Assembly: GCA_934317215.1 (NCBI GenBank)
Contig: CAKREH010000025.1
Span: 1-50,701, forward strand
Direction: 5' to 3'
Source of the DNA: an uncultured Roseburia sp.
Lineage (GTDB): Bacteria; Bacillota; Clostridia; Lachnospirales; Lachnospiraceae
DNA: 50,701 nt
Part shown: one piece after another, positions 16,142-24,990 of the stretch
Position numbering within the stretch: the stretch's first letter is position 1
Layout: the number at the start of each line of letters is the position of its first letter
Translations under genes and position numbers: made by a program
The notes under the pieces: model-generated
Told to the model about the DNA's origin: nothing
Seen by the model: the letters and a program-made list of their open reading frames with translations, nothing else
Database searches by the model: none

Positions 16142-17164
16142 ATGGCAGCAAAAATATTTTATCAGGAAGACTGTAACCTTTCACTGTTAGACGGAAAGAC
16201 GATCGCAATCATCGGCTACGGCAGTCAGGGACATGCACATGCATTAAACTTAAAAGATTCAGGATGCCATGTTATCATTGGTCTTTATGAGGGAAGCAAA
16301 TCCTGGGCAAAAGCTGAGAAACAGGGATTTGAAGTATATACAACAGCAGAGGCAGCAAAGAAAGCCGACATCATCATGATCTTAATCAACGATGAGAAAC
16401 AGGCAGATATGTACAAAAAAGATATCGAGCCAAACCTTGAGGCAGGCAACATGTTAATGTTTGCACATGGTTTCAATATTCATTTCGGATGTATCGTACC
16501 TCCAAAGGATGTAGATGTTACCATGATCGCTCCAAAAGCTCCGGGACATACCGTACGTTCTGAGTATCAGGCTGGAAAAGGAACCCCTTGTCTGATCGCT
16601 GTTGAGCAGGATGCAACAGGAAAAGCACAGGATCTTGCATTAGCATATGCACTTGGCATCGGCGGAGCAAGAGCCGGTGTTCTTGAGACAACATTCCGTA
16701 CCGAGACAGAGACAGACCTTTTCGGTGAGCAGGCAGTTCTCTGCGGTGGTGTTTGTGCATTAATGCAGGCTGGTTTTGAGACATTATGCGAAGCTGGTTA
16801 TGACCCAAGAAACGCATACTTCGAGTGCATCCATGAGATGAAACTGATCGTAGACTTAATCTATCAGTCAGGTTTCGAGGGAATGAGATATTCTATCTCC
16901 AATACAGCAGAGTATGGTGATTACATCACAGGACCGAAGATCATTACAGAGGATACAAAGAAAGCTATGAAACAGATCCTTTCTGATATTCAGGATGGTA
17001 CATTTGCAAAAGACTTCTTACTTGATATGTCTCCTGCAGGACGTCAGGTTCACTTCAAGGCTATGAGAAAAAAAGCAGCAGAGCATCCATCAGAGCAGGT
17101 TGGTAAAGAAATCCGTAAACTGTACAGCTGGAACAACGAAGAGGACAAACTGATCAACAACTAA
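16142..17164 (+). CDS. ilvC: Ketol-acid reductoisomerase
   Basis: A 340-residue class I enzyme of valine, leucine and isoleucine synthesis that isomerises and reduces acetolactate to 2,3-dihydroxyisovalerate with NAD(P)H and Mg2+. The Rossmann motif GYGSQGHAHALNLKDSG is near residue 25. The metal-binding C-terminal knotted domain carries ETDLFGEQAVLCGG and the CIHEMKLIVDL segment. GGAGG lies seven bases before the ATG. It is cotranscribed with ilvN and ends at a terminator near 17236. Confidence 0.97.
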   Translation: MAAKIFYQEDCNLSLLDGKTIAIIGYGSQGHAHALNLKDSGCHVIIGLYEGSKSWAKAEKQGFEVYTTAEAAKKADIIMILINDEKQADMYKKDIEPNLEAGNMLMFAHGFNIHFGCIVPPKDVDVTMIAPKAPGHTVRSEYQAGKGTPCLIAVEQDATGKAQDLALAYALGIGGARAGVLETTFRTETETDLFGEQAVLCGGVCALMQAGFETLCEAGYDPRNAYFECIHEMKLIVDLIYQSGFEGMRYSISNTAEYGDYITGPKIITEDTKKAMKQILSDIQDGTFAKDFLLDMSPAGRQVHFKAMRKKAAEHPSEQVGKEIRKLYSWNNEEDKLINN

Positions 17165-17235
17165 TTTTTAGCTGAGTAATGAGATAATGGATATTATACT
17201 TTAGAGTATAGATTTATTGTTGGAAAGATAAAAGA

Positions 17236-17278
17236 AAGAATCATCATGTGGTACATTTCATATGATGGTTCTTTTTTT
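17236..17278 (+). terminator. Terminator after ilvC
   Basis: AAGAATCATCAT pairs with ATGATGGTTCTT (one bulge), followed by seven T residues. Confidence 0.75.
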
Positions 17279-17357
17279 GCCTTAAGAACTTGTGAACCGG
17301 TATCAGAAAAACTTTTATGACAGTTGGAGGAAACGTTTCCGGCAGGGTGGTTAGTAC

Positions 17358-17385
17358 TTGACAAAACTATGGTATATGATAAAAT
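17358..17385 (+). promoter_or_regulatory. Promoter of the leuS leader
   Basis: TTGACA at 17358-17363 and TAAAAT at 17380-17385, 16 bases apart, just upstream of the T-box leader. Confidence 0.65.
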
Positions 17386-17439
17386 AAATCATGTTGTGAA
17401 TAAAATACATCAGACTTTGATAAGGAATAGTAAGAATTT

Positions 17440-17768
17440 TTTATTTTTCAGAGAGCTGCCGGATGCTGCGAGACAGTAAAGAAAAATTCCCAACTCGCCT
17501 TTGAGTCCTTTTGCCCAAGCTATCAGTTAGTTTTATAGTGCGTAAGCAAGAGCGTGTTGTCCGCGTTAAGGATCATAAGAGCGTATTGTCTTGTTTTCAT
17601 GTTAAAATTGATCTGACAGATAAGCAGATGGATTTTAAATTTGACAGATGGGAAATGAAATCAAAAGAATACGAATTAGAGTGGTACCACGGAGTAAGAT
17701 AGACTTCGTCTCTAAGAAGATATGAAAGGTAAAAGCATATCTTCGGAGACGGAGTTTTTTTTCGCAAA
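17440..17768 (+). promoter_or_regulatory. T-box riboswitch of leuS
   Basis: A leader of about 330 bases before leuS. It has an AGAG-box-like start (AGAGAGCTGCCGGATGCTGCGA near 17451), a Stem I region, and the T-box core GAGTGGTACCACGGAG at about 17680-17695. It ends in a terminator in which CTTCGTCTCTAAGAAGATATG pairs with CATATCTTCGGAGACGGAG, followed by eight Ts. The UGGU bulge would pair with the NCCA end of uncharged tRNA, opening the terminator. tRNA-Leu is inferred from the downstream gene; I cannot assign the specifier codon with certainty. Confidence 0.88.
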
Positions 17769-17795
17769 AACAAGGTGAAAAACAAGGAGGATTAT

Positions 17796-20213
17796 ATGTC
17801 AGAACTTTACAATCACAAAGTCGTTGAGAAAAAATGGCAGAAAGTCTGGGATGACAATAAGGCTTTTGCTGCGACAGACGACTACAGCAAACCAAAATAT
17901 TATGCATTGGTAGAATTTCCGTACCCGTCAGGACAGGGACTTCATGTAGGTCATCCGAGACCTTATACAGCACTTGATATCGTAGCAAGAAAGCGCAGAA
18001 TGCAGGGTTATAACGTACTGTATCCGATGGGATGGGATGCATTCGGACTTCCGACCGAGAACTATGCGATCAAAAATAAAATCCATCCGAAGATCGTAAC
18101 CGAGAATAACGTAAAGCGTTTCAAAGAGCAGCTCCATTCTCTGGGATATTCTTTCGACTGGGACAGAGAGATCAATACCACAGATCCAGGTTATTACAAA
18201 TGGACACAGTGGATTTTCTTAAAACTGTTTAAAGCAGGACTTGCTTACAAAAAAGAGATGCCGATCAACTGGTGTACTTCCTGTAAGGTAGGTCTGGCAA
18301 ATGAGGAAGTTGTAAATGGTGTCTGCGAGCGCTGTGGTGCTCCGGTTGTCCGCAAGGTAAAGAGCGAGTGGATGTTAAAGATCACCGATTATGCTGAAAA
18401 GCTGTTAGAGGGATTAAATGATGTAGATTATATTGAGCGTGTCAAGGTTTCCCAGAAAAACTGGATCGGAAAATCACAGGGTGCAGAAGTAGACTTTGCA
18501 ATCGCCGGAAAAGAGGACAAACTCCGTGTTTACACGACACGCTGCGATACATTATTTGGTGCTACTTATATGGTAGTTTCCCCGGAACATCCGATTATTG
18601 ACAAATACAAAGATGAATTAAAGAACTGGGATGCCATCGCAGCATACCGCGAGGAAGCCGCAAAGAAATCTGACTTTGAACGTTCTGAGCTTGCAAAAGA
18701 CAAAACTGGTGTGGAAATCGACGGTCTTATGGCAGTCAATCCGGTAACCGGAAAAGAAATCCCGATCTGGATTTCCGATTATGTATTAATGTCTTACGGA
18801 ACCGGTGCGATCATGGCGGTACCGGCACATGATGAGAGAGACTGGGAATTTGCAAAGAAATTTAATATCCCAATGGTACAGGTCGTTGCAAAGAACGGCG
18901 AGGAAGTTGATATCAACGAAGCCGCATTTACAGACGTTGCAACCGGTGTTTTAATCAATTCCGAGTTTTTAAACGGGCTGGAAGTAAAGGATGCAAAGGC
19001 AAAAATGATCGCATTCTTAGAGGAAAAAGGCATTGGTACTGCAAAGACCAACTATAAATTAAGAGACTGGGTATTTTCCCGCCAGCGTTACTGGGGCGAG
19101 CCGATTCCGATCGTTCACTGTGATAAATGCGGCTATGTGCCGATCGATGAGAGCGAGCTGCCACTGATGCTTCCTGAGGTAGAGAGTTACATGCCGACTG
19201 ACAACGGAGAGTCACCGCTTGCAGCCATGACAGACTGGGTAAATACGACCTGTCCTTGCTGTGGAGGCTCTGCAAAGAGAGAGACAGATACTATGCCGCA
19301 GTGGGCTGGATCTTCCTGGTATTTCTTAAGATACACCGATCCGCACAATGATGAGGCACTGGCTAGTCCGGAGGCATTAAAATACTGGATGCCGGTAGAC
19401 TGGTACAACGGCGGTATGGAGCATACAACACTCCATCTGTTATATTCCAGATTCTGGCACAAATTCCTCTATGACGAGAAAGTAGTTCCATGTCCGGAGC
19501 CTTACCAGAAACGTACTTCCCACGGAATGATCCTTGGCGAAAACGGTGAGAAAATGTCAAAATCCAGAGGAAATGTCGTTAACCCGGATGATATCGTAAG
19601 AGAGTACGGTGCAGATACCTTAAGAACTTATGAGATGTTCATCGGAGCATTTGATTTAAGCGCATCCTGGTCTGAGGATGGCGTTAAGGGATGCCGTCGT
19701 TTCTTAGAGCGTGTATGGAAATTACAGGATATCATGACAGAAGAGACTGGATATTCCAAAGAGCTTGAGACAAAGATGCACCAGACGATCAAAAAAGTCA
19801 GCAGCGATTATGAGAACCTGAAATACAATACCGCAATTGCAGCGATGATGGCTTTGATCAACGAGTTCTATAAGAAAAATGCTGTGACAAAGGGTGAGTA
19901 TGAGACACTTTTGATCCTCTTAAACCCGGTTGCTCCGCATATCACAGAGGAACTCTGGCAGATCATTGGAGGAACAGGCTATGTATATCAGCAGAAATGG
20001 CCGGAGTTTGACGAGACAAAGACAGTCGAAAATACGGTTGAGATCGCAGTACAGATCAACGGAAAAACGAAAGGAACATTGGCAATCGGCAGAAATGATG
20101 CAAAAGAGGATGTAATTGCAAAGGCAAAAGAATCTATCGCAGATAAACTGACCGGAAACATTGTAAAAGAGATCTACGTTCCGGGAAGAATTGTCAATAT
20201 TGTAATGAAATAA
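17796..20213 (+). CDS. leuS: Leucyl-tRNA synthetase
   Basis: An 805-residue class I aminoacyl-tRNA synthetase that charges tRNA-Leu. The HIGH-type motif is HVGH in FPYPSGQGLHVGHPRPYT near residue 50, and KMSKS occurs in GEKMSKSRGNVVNP near residue 585. A zinc-binding pair lies in CTSCKVGLANEEVVNGVCERC. The inserted editing domain follows (YTTRCDTLFGATY, GTGAIMAVPAHDERD). I start at ATG 17796, seven bases after GGAGG; the upstream in-frame ATG at 17775 would fall before this site. It is controlled by the T-box leader. Confidence 0.98.
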   Translation: MSELYNHKVVEKKWQKVWDDNKAFAATDDYSKPKYYALVEFPYPSGQGLHVGHPRPYTALDIVARKRRMQGYNVLYPMGWDAFGLPTENYAIKNKIHPKIVTENNVKRFKEQLHSLGYSFDWDREINTTDPGYYKWTQWIFLKLFKAGLAYKKEMPINWCTSCKVGLANEEVVNGVCERCGAPVVRKVKSEWMLKITDYAEKLLEGLNDVDYIERVKVSQKNWIGKSQGAEVDFAIAGKEDKLRVYTTRCDTLFGATYMVVSPEHPIIDKYKDELKNWDAIAAYREEAAKKSDFERSELAKDKTGVEIDGLMAVNPVTGKEIPIWISDYVLMSYGTGAIMAVPAHDERDWEFAKKFNIPMVQVVAKNGEEVDINEAAFTDVATGVLINSEFLNGLEVKDAKAKMIAFLEEKGIGTAKTNYKLRDWVFSRQRYWGEPIPIVHCDKCGYVPIDESELPLMLPEVESYMPTDNGESPLAAMTDWVNTTCPCCGGSAKRETDTMPQWAGSSWYFLRYTDPHNDEALASPEALKYWMPVDWYNGGMEHTTLHLLYSRFWHKFLYDEKVVPCPEPYQKRTSHGMILGENGEKMSKSRGNVVNPDDIVREYGADTLRTYEMFIGAFDLSASWSEDGVKGCRRFLERVWKLQDIMTEETGYSKELETKMHQTIKKVSSDYENLKYNTAIAAMMALINEFYKKNAVTKGEYETLLILLNPVAPHITEELWQIIGGTGYVYQQKWPEFDETKTVENTVEIAVQINGKTKGTLAIGRNDAKEDVIAKAKESIADKLTGNIVKEIYVPGRIVNIVMK

Positions 20214-20214
20214 G

Positions 20215-21558
20215 ATGAAAAAAGGAACAAACTTATTAGAGGGTTCCATCTGGAAGGGGATTGTGTCATTTGCAATCCCCCTCTTTTTAGGAAACCTGTT
20301 TCAGCAGTTATACAATACCGCCGATTCCCTGATCGTCGGTAATTTTCTTGGCAGTGATGCACTTGCAGCCGTCAGTTCTTCCGGCAGTCTGATCTTTCTG
20401 ATGGTTGGATTTTTCAATGGAATCGCAGTCGGAGCCGGAGTTGTTATCTCAAAATATTTCGGCGCGGCGGATTATGAAGGTTTGAAAAAAGCAGTACATA
20501 CCAATATTGCATTTGGTCTGGTGTCCGGCTGTATCCTGACAGCGGTCGGAATGATATTGGCACCTCAGATTCTTGTTTTGATGGGAACGCCAGAGTCGGT
20601 GCTGCCAAACTCCATTGTATATTTCAGGGTATATTTTGCGGGATCAATCGCATTTGTCATGTATAATATCGTGATGGGAATCTTGCAGGCGGTCGGGGAC
20701 AGCAGACATCCGCTTTATTATCTGATCTTTTCATCGATCGTAAATATTGTACTGGATTTATTGTTTGTCGGATTGCTGGGATTTGGCGTTGGTGCTGCAG
20801 CACTTGCGACGATCATCTCGCAGTTTTCCAGCGCATTTTTATGTATGCTCCGGCTGATGCGCACCAAAGATGTCTATCAGGTACAGATCTCACAGATCCG
20901 TTTTCATAAGGGAATGTTGGGACAGATCATCGGAATCGGACTGCCGTCCGGTATGCAGAACTCCATCATTTCATTTGCCAATATCATCGTGCAGACGAAT
21001 ATCAACAAATTTGGTGTGATGGCGGTCGCCGGATGTGGTGTTTATTCGAAAATAGAAGGATTTGCATTTTTACCGATCACTTGTTTTGCAATGTCACTTA
21101 CAACATTCATCGGACAGAATCTCGGAGCAAAACAGTATGACAGGGCAAAAAAAGGTGCGTATTTTGGCATTACCTGTTCGACACTGCTTGCAGAAGTTGT
21201 CGGTGTGATCGTATTTTTTACGATCCCGCAGCTTGCAGCAGCATTTAACAATGAAGCGCAGGTTGTTGAATTTGCGACCAGACAGGCACATATAGAAGCA
21301 TTTTTCTATTGCTTTCTGGCATTTTCGCACTGTATCGCCGGTATCATGCGCGGTGCGGGAAAATCTACCGTGCCAATGTTTGTCATGCTTGCATCCTGGT
21401 GTATCATAAGAATCACATACATCACGATCACCGTGCATTTTATCCCGAAGATCCAGGTTATCTTCTGGGCGTACCCACTGACATGGTCGATCAGTTCGGT
21501 GATATTTTTGATTTACTTCTTAAAAGCCAACTGGCTGTATAGTTTTGAGAAAAAGTAA
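20215..21558 (+). CDS. MATE-family efflux transporter
   Basis: A 447-residue integral membrane protein of about twelve helices. The N terminus LLEGSIWKGIVSFAIPLFLGN and LFQQLYNTADSLIVGNFLG are hallmark MATE sequences of the Firmicute NorM/MepA-like group. Such proteins export cationic compounds using Na+ or H+ gradients; the substrate here is unknown. The gene starts two bases after the leuS stop, without a clear ribosome-binding site, so translational coupling to leuS is likely. A short duplicated stretch of its own 3' end lies just past the stop. Confidence 0.9.
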   Translation: MKKGTNLLEGSIWKGIVSFAIPLFLGNLFQQLYNTADSLIVGNFLGSDALAAVSSSGSLIFLMVGFFNGIAVGAGVVISKYFGAADYEGLKKAVHTNIAFGLVSGCILTAVGMILAPQILVLMGTPESVLPNSIVYFRVYFAGSIAFVMYNIVMGILQAVGDSRHPLYYLIFSSIVNIVLDLLFVGLLGFGVGAAALATIISQFSSAFLCMLRLMRTKDVYQVQISQIRFHKGMLGQIIGIGLPSGMQNSIISFANIIVQTNINKFGVMAVAGCGVYSKIEGFAFLPITCFAMSLTTFIGQNLGAKQYDRAKKGAYFGITCSTLLAEVVGVIVFFTIPQLAAAFNNEAQVVEFATRQAHIEAFFYCFLAFSHCIAGIMRGAGKSTVPMFVMLASWCIIRITYITITVHFIPKIQVIFWAYPLTWSISSVIFLIYFLKANWLYSFEKK

Positions 21559-21605
21559 AGTTTTATTTAGCAGTTGGCTTTGCCAACCTGGCTGTATAGT
21601 TCATG

Positions 21606-21650
21606 ATAATAGAATGTTCGCGGAGCGTGCATTCTATTATATTGTATCTG
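21606..21650. terminator. Bidirectional terminator between MATE and LysR genes
   Basis: ATAATAGAATG at 21606-21616 and CATTCTATTAT at 21630-21640 form a perfect 11-pair stem between convergent genes, with a T-rich flank on the plus strand and an A-rich flank ahead of it. Confidence 0.7.
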
Positions 21651-22541
21651 TTAAAAGTTTTTATAAAACCGGATAAATTCCCCAAGTGTTTTGGAAGGTT
21701 TTGTCGTTGTTTTATAGGCAAAACCGACCTCACGCTTATGGATTGGAATTCCAAGAGGAATCTCCACTAAGGCGCCGGAAACAAGATCCTCTTTTACAAA
21801 ACTTTTGATGACGCATGCAACGCCGACTCCGATACGGGCAAAGTCGATCAAAAGATCCATGCTGGAGATATCGATGGATTCTTTGACCTGAATCTGGTTG
21901 TCGGAAAGATAGTCGTCGATATACTGGCGTGTCATATTGTTTTTATCGAGCAGCATCAGTGTTGAGTTTGTCAGGATCTGATCCTTGTGGACACCGCGCG
22001 CGCGCAAATTCCGCAGATAGTCTTTGGTGCAGACAAAGATATCTTCGATCTCTTCGAGAAAATCAAAATGGATATTTTTTAAATTATCCGGTTTTCCGAC
22101 CAGACCGATGTCAATCTTATTGTCCTCGAGCAGTTCAAGAGTTTCGTTGGTCGACTGGCAGGTGATGGAGATAGAGACATGCGGGTTCTGTCTTATAAAT
22201 TCCTGCAAATAAGGAAGCAGCAGATATTTACAGAGGGTTGCGCTGACACCGATCTTTAAGTGTCCGACGCCAAGCTCAATGGAACGTTTTAATTTTTCCT
22301 CACCGAGGGTTAAAGTCTCAAAGGCGCTGCTCACATGGTCGTAGAGCAGTTTTCCCTCGTCGGTTAAGACAACACCGCGTGAACTTCTGGAAAACAGCTT
22401 GCAGCCGACACCTTCCTCTAATTTCTGGATGGATTTACTGATGGCAGGCTGGCTGATGTAGAGTTCTTTGGCAGCCTTTGAAATGTTGCCGGTATTTGCA
22501 ACGGTATAAAAAATCCGGTAAGATGATAAATTCTGGTTCAT
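21651..22541 (-). CDS. LysR-family regulator, probably of leuCD
   Basis: A 296-residue LysR-type regulator. The N-terminal winged helix is typical: TGNISKAAKELYISQPAISK then SIQKLEEGVGCKLFSR. The C-terminal periplasmic-binding-like domain senses a co-inducer, here unknown. I start at ATG 22541 because AAAGGA lies upstream, dropping ten residues of the longer frame. The gene is divergent from leuCD, and a perfect TACCAT-N11-ATGGTA dyad lies between them, so it most likely controls leuCD in response to a leucine-pathway intermediate. That regulation is inferred from position. Confidence 0.88.
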   Translation of the reverse strand: MNQNLSSYRIFYTVANTGNISKAAKELYISQPAISKSIQKLEEGVGCKLFSRSSRGVVLTDEGKLLYDHVSSAFETLTLGEEKLKRSIELGVGHLKIGVSATLCKYLLLPYLQEFIRQNPHVSISITCQSTNETLELLEDNKIDIGLVGKPDNLKNIHFDFLEEIEDIFVCTKDYLRNLRARGVHKDQILTNSTLMLLDKNNMTRQYIDDYLSDNQIQVKESIDISSMDLLIDFARIGVGVACVIKSFVKEDLVSGALVEIPLGIPIHKREVGFAYKTTTKPSKTLGEFIRFYKNF

Positions 22542-22589
22542 GATAAAATTCCTTTCTGATACTGGATACATCGATAATTTTTCTCATTA

Positions 22590-22612
22590 TACCATGAAGT
22601 TTAGTTATGGTA
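22590..22612. promoter_or_regulatory. LysR-type operator between lysR and leuC
   Basis: TACCAT at 22590-22595 and ATGGTA at 22607-22612 form a perfect 6-bp dyad with an 11-base spacer, fitting the T-N11-A rule for LysR binding sites. It sits 49 bases upstream of the regulator's start and 158 bases before leuC. Confidence 0.6.
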
Positions 22613-22769
22613 AATATATTTAATATGTATTTTTATTATAGTAACACCTGTGTTAAAATAACATACAGATAGGACAGCGAGTGTTGTTCTACACACACAT
22701 CACACAAAAAACGGGAACGGGCACACACCATTCCTGACACAGATTTTAATTTTTTAGGAGGATATACCC

Positions 22770-24032
22770 ATGGGGATGACGATGACACAGAAAATCCTTG
22801 CAGCTCATGCAGGACTTCCATCAGTCAGTGCCGGACAGCTTATTGAGGCAGATCTGGATCTGGTATTAGGCAACGACATTACTTCACCGGTAGCGATTCA
22901 TGAAATGGATAAAATGAAGGTGGACGGTGTCTTTGATAAGGATAAGATCGCACTTGTACTAGATCATTTCGTGCCGAATAAGGATATCAAATCTGCACAG
23001 CATTGTAAATGCGTCAGAGAGTTTGCCTGCCGGCATGATATTACAAATTATTTTGATGTAGGAGAGATGGGAATAGAGCATGCACTGCTGCCGGAGAAAG
23101 GTCTTACCGTGGCAGGCGATGTCATTATCGGTGCGGATTCCCACACCTGTACCTACGGTGCGCTGGGTGCATTTTCCACCGGAGTCGGCAGTACGGATAT
23201 GGCTGCTGGTATGGCAACCGGAAAAGCATGGTTTAAAGTCCCTGCAGCGATCAAATTTGTCCTGACTGGCAAACCGGCAAAATGGATCAGCGGAAAAGAC
23301 ATCATTTTACATATCATCGGAATGATCGGTGTGGACGGTGCGCTCTACAAATCAATGGAATTTGTTGGGGACGGCATTTCCTACCTTTCTATGGATGACC
23401 GTTTTACGATCGCAAACATGGCAATCGAAGCAGGCGGAAAAAATGGTATTTTCCCGGTAGATGATCTTGCAAAGGAATATATGGAAGCACATTCCAAACG
23501 TCCATATGTTGTCTATGAGGCAGATGAGGATGCAGAGTACGAGGAGACTTATACGATCGACCTTAGTACTTTAAAGCCAACCGTTGCATTCCCGCACCTT
23601 CCGGAGAACACAAAGACGATCGACGAGGTCGGTGACATCAAGATCGACCAGGTAGTGATCGGTTCCTGTACAAATGGAAGAATGGATGACCTGCGTGTGG
23701 CAGCTTCTATCTTAAAAGGCAGAAAAGTAGCAAAAGGACTGCGTGTGATCGTGATCCCGGCAACACAGAAGATCTACCTCGATGCAATGGAAGAAGGACT
23801 GCTTAAGACCTTTATTGAGGCTGGTGCAGTCGTGAGCACACCGACTTGCGGACCTTGCCTTGGCGGTTATATGGGAATCCTTGCAGAGCATGAGCGCTGC
23901 GTTTCCACCACAAACCGTAACTTCGTAGGAAGAATGGGACATGTGGAGTCTGAGATTTATCTTGCCAGCCCGGCAGTAGCGGCAGCAAGTGCGATCACCG
24001 GAAAACTTTCAGGACCGGATGAAGTAGCATAG
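22770..24032 (+). CDS. leuC: 3-isopropylmalate dehydratase, large subunit
   Basis: A 420-residue [4Fe-4S] dehydratase of the aconitase superfamily which, with LeuD, converts 2- to 3-isopropylmalate in leucine synthesis. The motifs GADSHTCTYGALGAFSTG and VIGSCTNGRMDDLR are visible, and TPTCGPCLGGYMG supplies two of the three cluster cysteines (the first is in GSCTNG). The length matches the short archaeal/clostridial HacA/LeuC type. GGAGG lies seven bases before ATG 22770; a second ATG two codons in is possible. leuD follows after 23 bases. Confidence 0.96.
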   Translation: MGMTMTQKILAAHAGLPSVSAGQLIEADLDLVLGNDITSPVAIHEMDKMKVDGVFDKDKIALVLDHFVPNKDIKSAQHCKCVREFACRHDITNYFDVGEMGIEHALLPEKGLTVAGDVIIGADSHTCTYGALGAFSTGVGSTDMAAGMATGKAWFKVPAAIKFVLTGKPAKWISGKDIILHIIGMIGVDGALYKSMEFVGDGISYLSMDDRFTIANMAIEAGGKNGIFPVDDLAKEYMEAHSKRPYVVYEADEDAEYEETYTIDLSTLKPTVAFPHLPENTKTIDEVGDIKIDQVVIGSCTNGRMDDLRVAASILKGRKVAKGLRVIVIPATQKIYLDAMEEGLLKTFIEAGAVVSTPTCGPCLGGYMGILAEHERCVSTTNRNFVGRMGHVESEIYLASPAVAAASAITGKLSGPDEVA

Positions 24033-24055
24033 GTTTAAGAAAAAGGAGAGTAAAC

Positions 24056-24544
24056 ATGAAAGCAGCAAAAGGTCATGTATTCAAATACGGAGACAACGTA
24101 GATACCGATGTCATCATTCCGGCAAGATACTTAAATTCTTCTGATCCGAAGGAACTGGCATTGCACTGTATGGAAGATATCGATAAAGACTTCGTAAAGA
24201 ATGTCAAAGCAGGAGATATCATGGTGGCAAATAAAAACTTTGGATGCGGTTCATCCAGAGAGCATGCACCGATCGCCATCAAGGCAGCCGGTGTGAGCTG
24301 TGTCATTGCAGAGACATTTGCGCGTATTTTTTACCGCAATTCGATCAACATCGGACTTCCGATCATCGAATGCCCGCAGGCAGCAAAGGAGATCGAAGCC
24401 GGGGACGAAGTGGAAGTCGACTTTGACACCGGTGTGATCACGGATGTGACAAAGGGTACCTCATATCAGGGACAGGCGTTTCCGCCGTTCATGCAGAAAA
24501 TTATTGACTGTGAGGGACTGGTTAATTATATTAACCAGAAATAA
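24056..24544 (+). CDS. leuD: 3-isopropylmalate dehydratase, small subunit
   Basis: A 162-residue swivel-domain subunit. Characteristic motifs are GDNVDTDVIIPARYLN at the N terminus and NFGCGSSREHAP in the middle, followed by FARIFYRNSINIGLP. It completes the active site of LeuC. It is preceded by AAAGGAGAG and cotranscribed with leuC. The operon ends at a strong terminator at 24565, which is duplicated 2.2 kb further on. Confidence 0.96.
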   Translation: MKAAKGHVFKYGDNVDTDVIIPARYLNSSDPKELALHCMEDIDKDFVKNVKAGDIMVANKNFGCGSSREHAPIAIKAAGVSCVIAETFARIFYRNSINIGLPIIECPQAAKEIEAGDEVEVDFDTGVITDVTKGTSYQGQAFPPFMQKIIDCEGLVNYINQK

Positions 24545-24545
24545 A

Positions 24546-24643
24546 ATGAAAATCAATAAATAAGAAAATCCGTCAAAGACTGGGACTGCATTTCTGTGCA
24601 GTGGGTCTTTGGCGGATTTTTTTGTTGTTACGGTGCAATAAAA
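24546..24643 (+). repeat. Left copy of the duplicated leuD terminator segment
   Basis: The segment from ATGAAAATCAATAAATAAG through the terminator to CAATAAA recurs at 26734-26827 with only a handful of differences, mostly in the hairpin loop and at its end. The two copies flank an AlbA_2-type gene. Confidence 0.85.
24565..24623 (+). terminator. leuD terminator
   Basis: AAAATCCGTCAAAGAC pairs with GTCTTTGGCGGATTTT (one G-U pair) around an inner stem, followed by more Ts. Confidence 0.9.
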
Positions 24644-24990
24644 ACAAATCGAGGGGATGTTATTTATCTAAATATGCAAATTTTAAGTGCGAAACTGTAA
24701 AGGAGAAATCTGAAAAATTGAAAGGTTGATTGTGCTACCTATACTTCTGTGTTATGATATTTGAAATAGTGCGAATAAGGAACTTTATGCAGAGGTAAGA
24801 GAATATATTATAAAAAAATCATTATGTATAGCTTTTTTGATATTTTTGAAACAATTAAATTTTGAAAGAATGAGCATTATGCCGGTAAGATATGTAGATA
24901 ATAGAAATAAATGTAATGATAAAGGGATAAAAGTAATATAGAACCCAGGATGCTGCGCACTGCGCAGCAAAATGAGAGCGAGGTGTTATC
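24644..24990. other. Upstream region of the AlbA_2 gene: promoter and palindrome
   Basis: About 350 bases with no supported gene. A promoter candidate is TTGTGC at 24730-24735 with TATGAT at 24753-24758 (17-base spacing). A perfect palindrome lies at 24951-24969, TGCTGCGCA-C-TGCGCAGCA, just ahead of the ribosome-binding site. It could be an operator or an RNA hairpin. Confidence 0.55.
24951..24969. promoter_or_regulatory. 19-bp GC-rich palindrome before the AlbA_2 gene
   Basis: Nine-base arms around a single C, 21 bases before the ATG. It is strongly GC-rich in an AT-rich leader. Autoregulation by the downstream DNA-binding protein is a plausible role but is not shown. Confidence 0.6.

Noticed and set aside
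17511..17702. 63-residue ORF upstream of leuS
   Set aside because: It lies wholly within the T-box leader, has no ribosome-binding site, and its sequence is explained by the conserved RNA elements.
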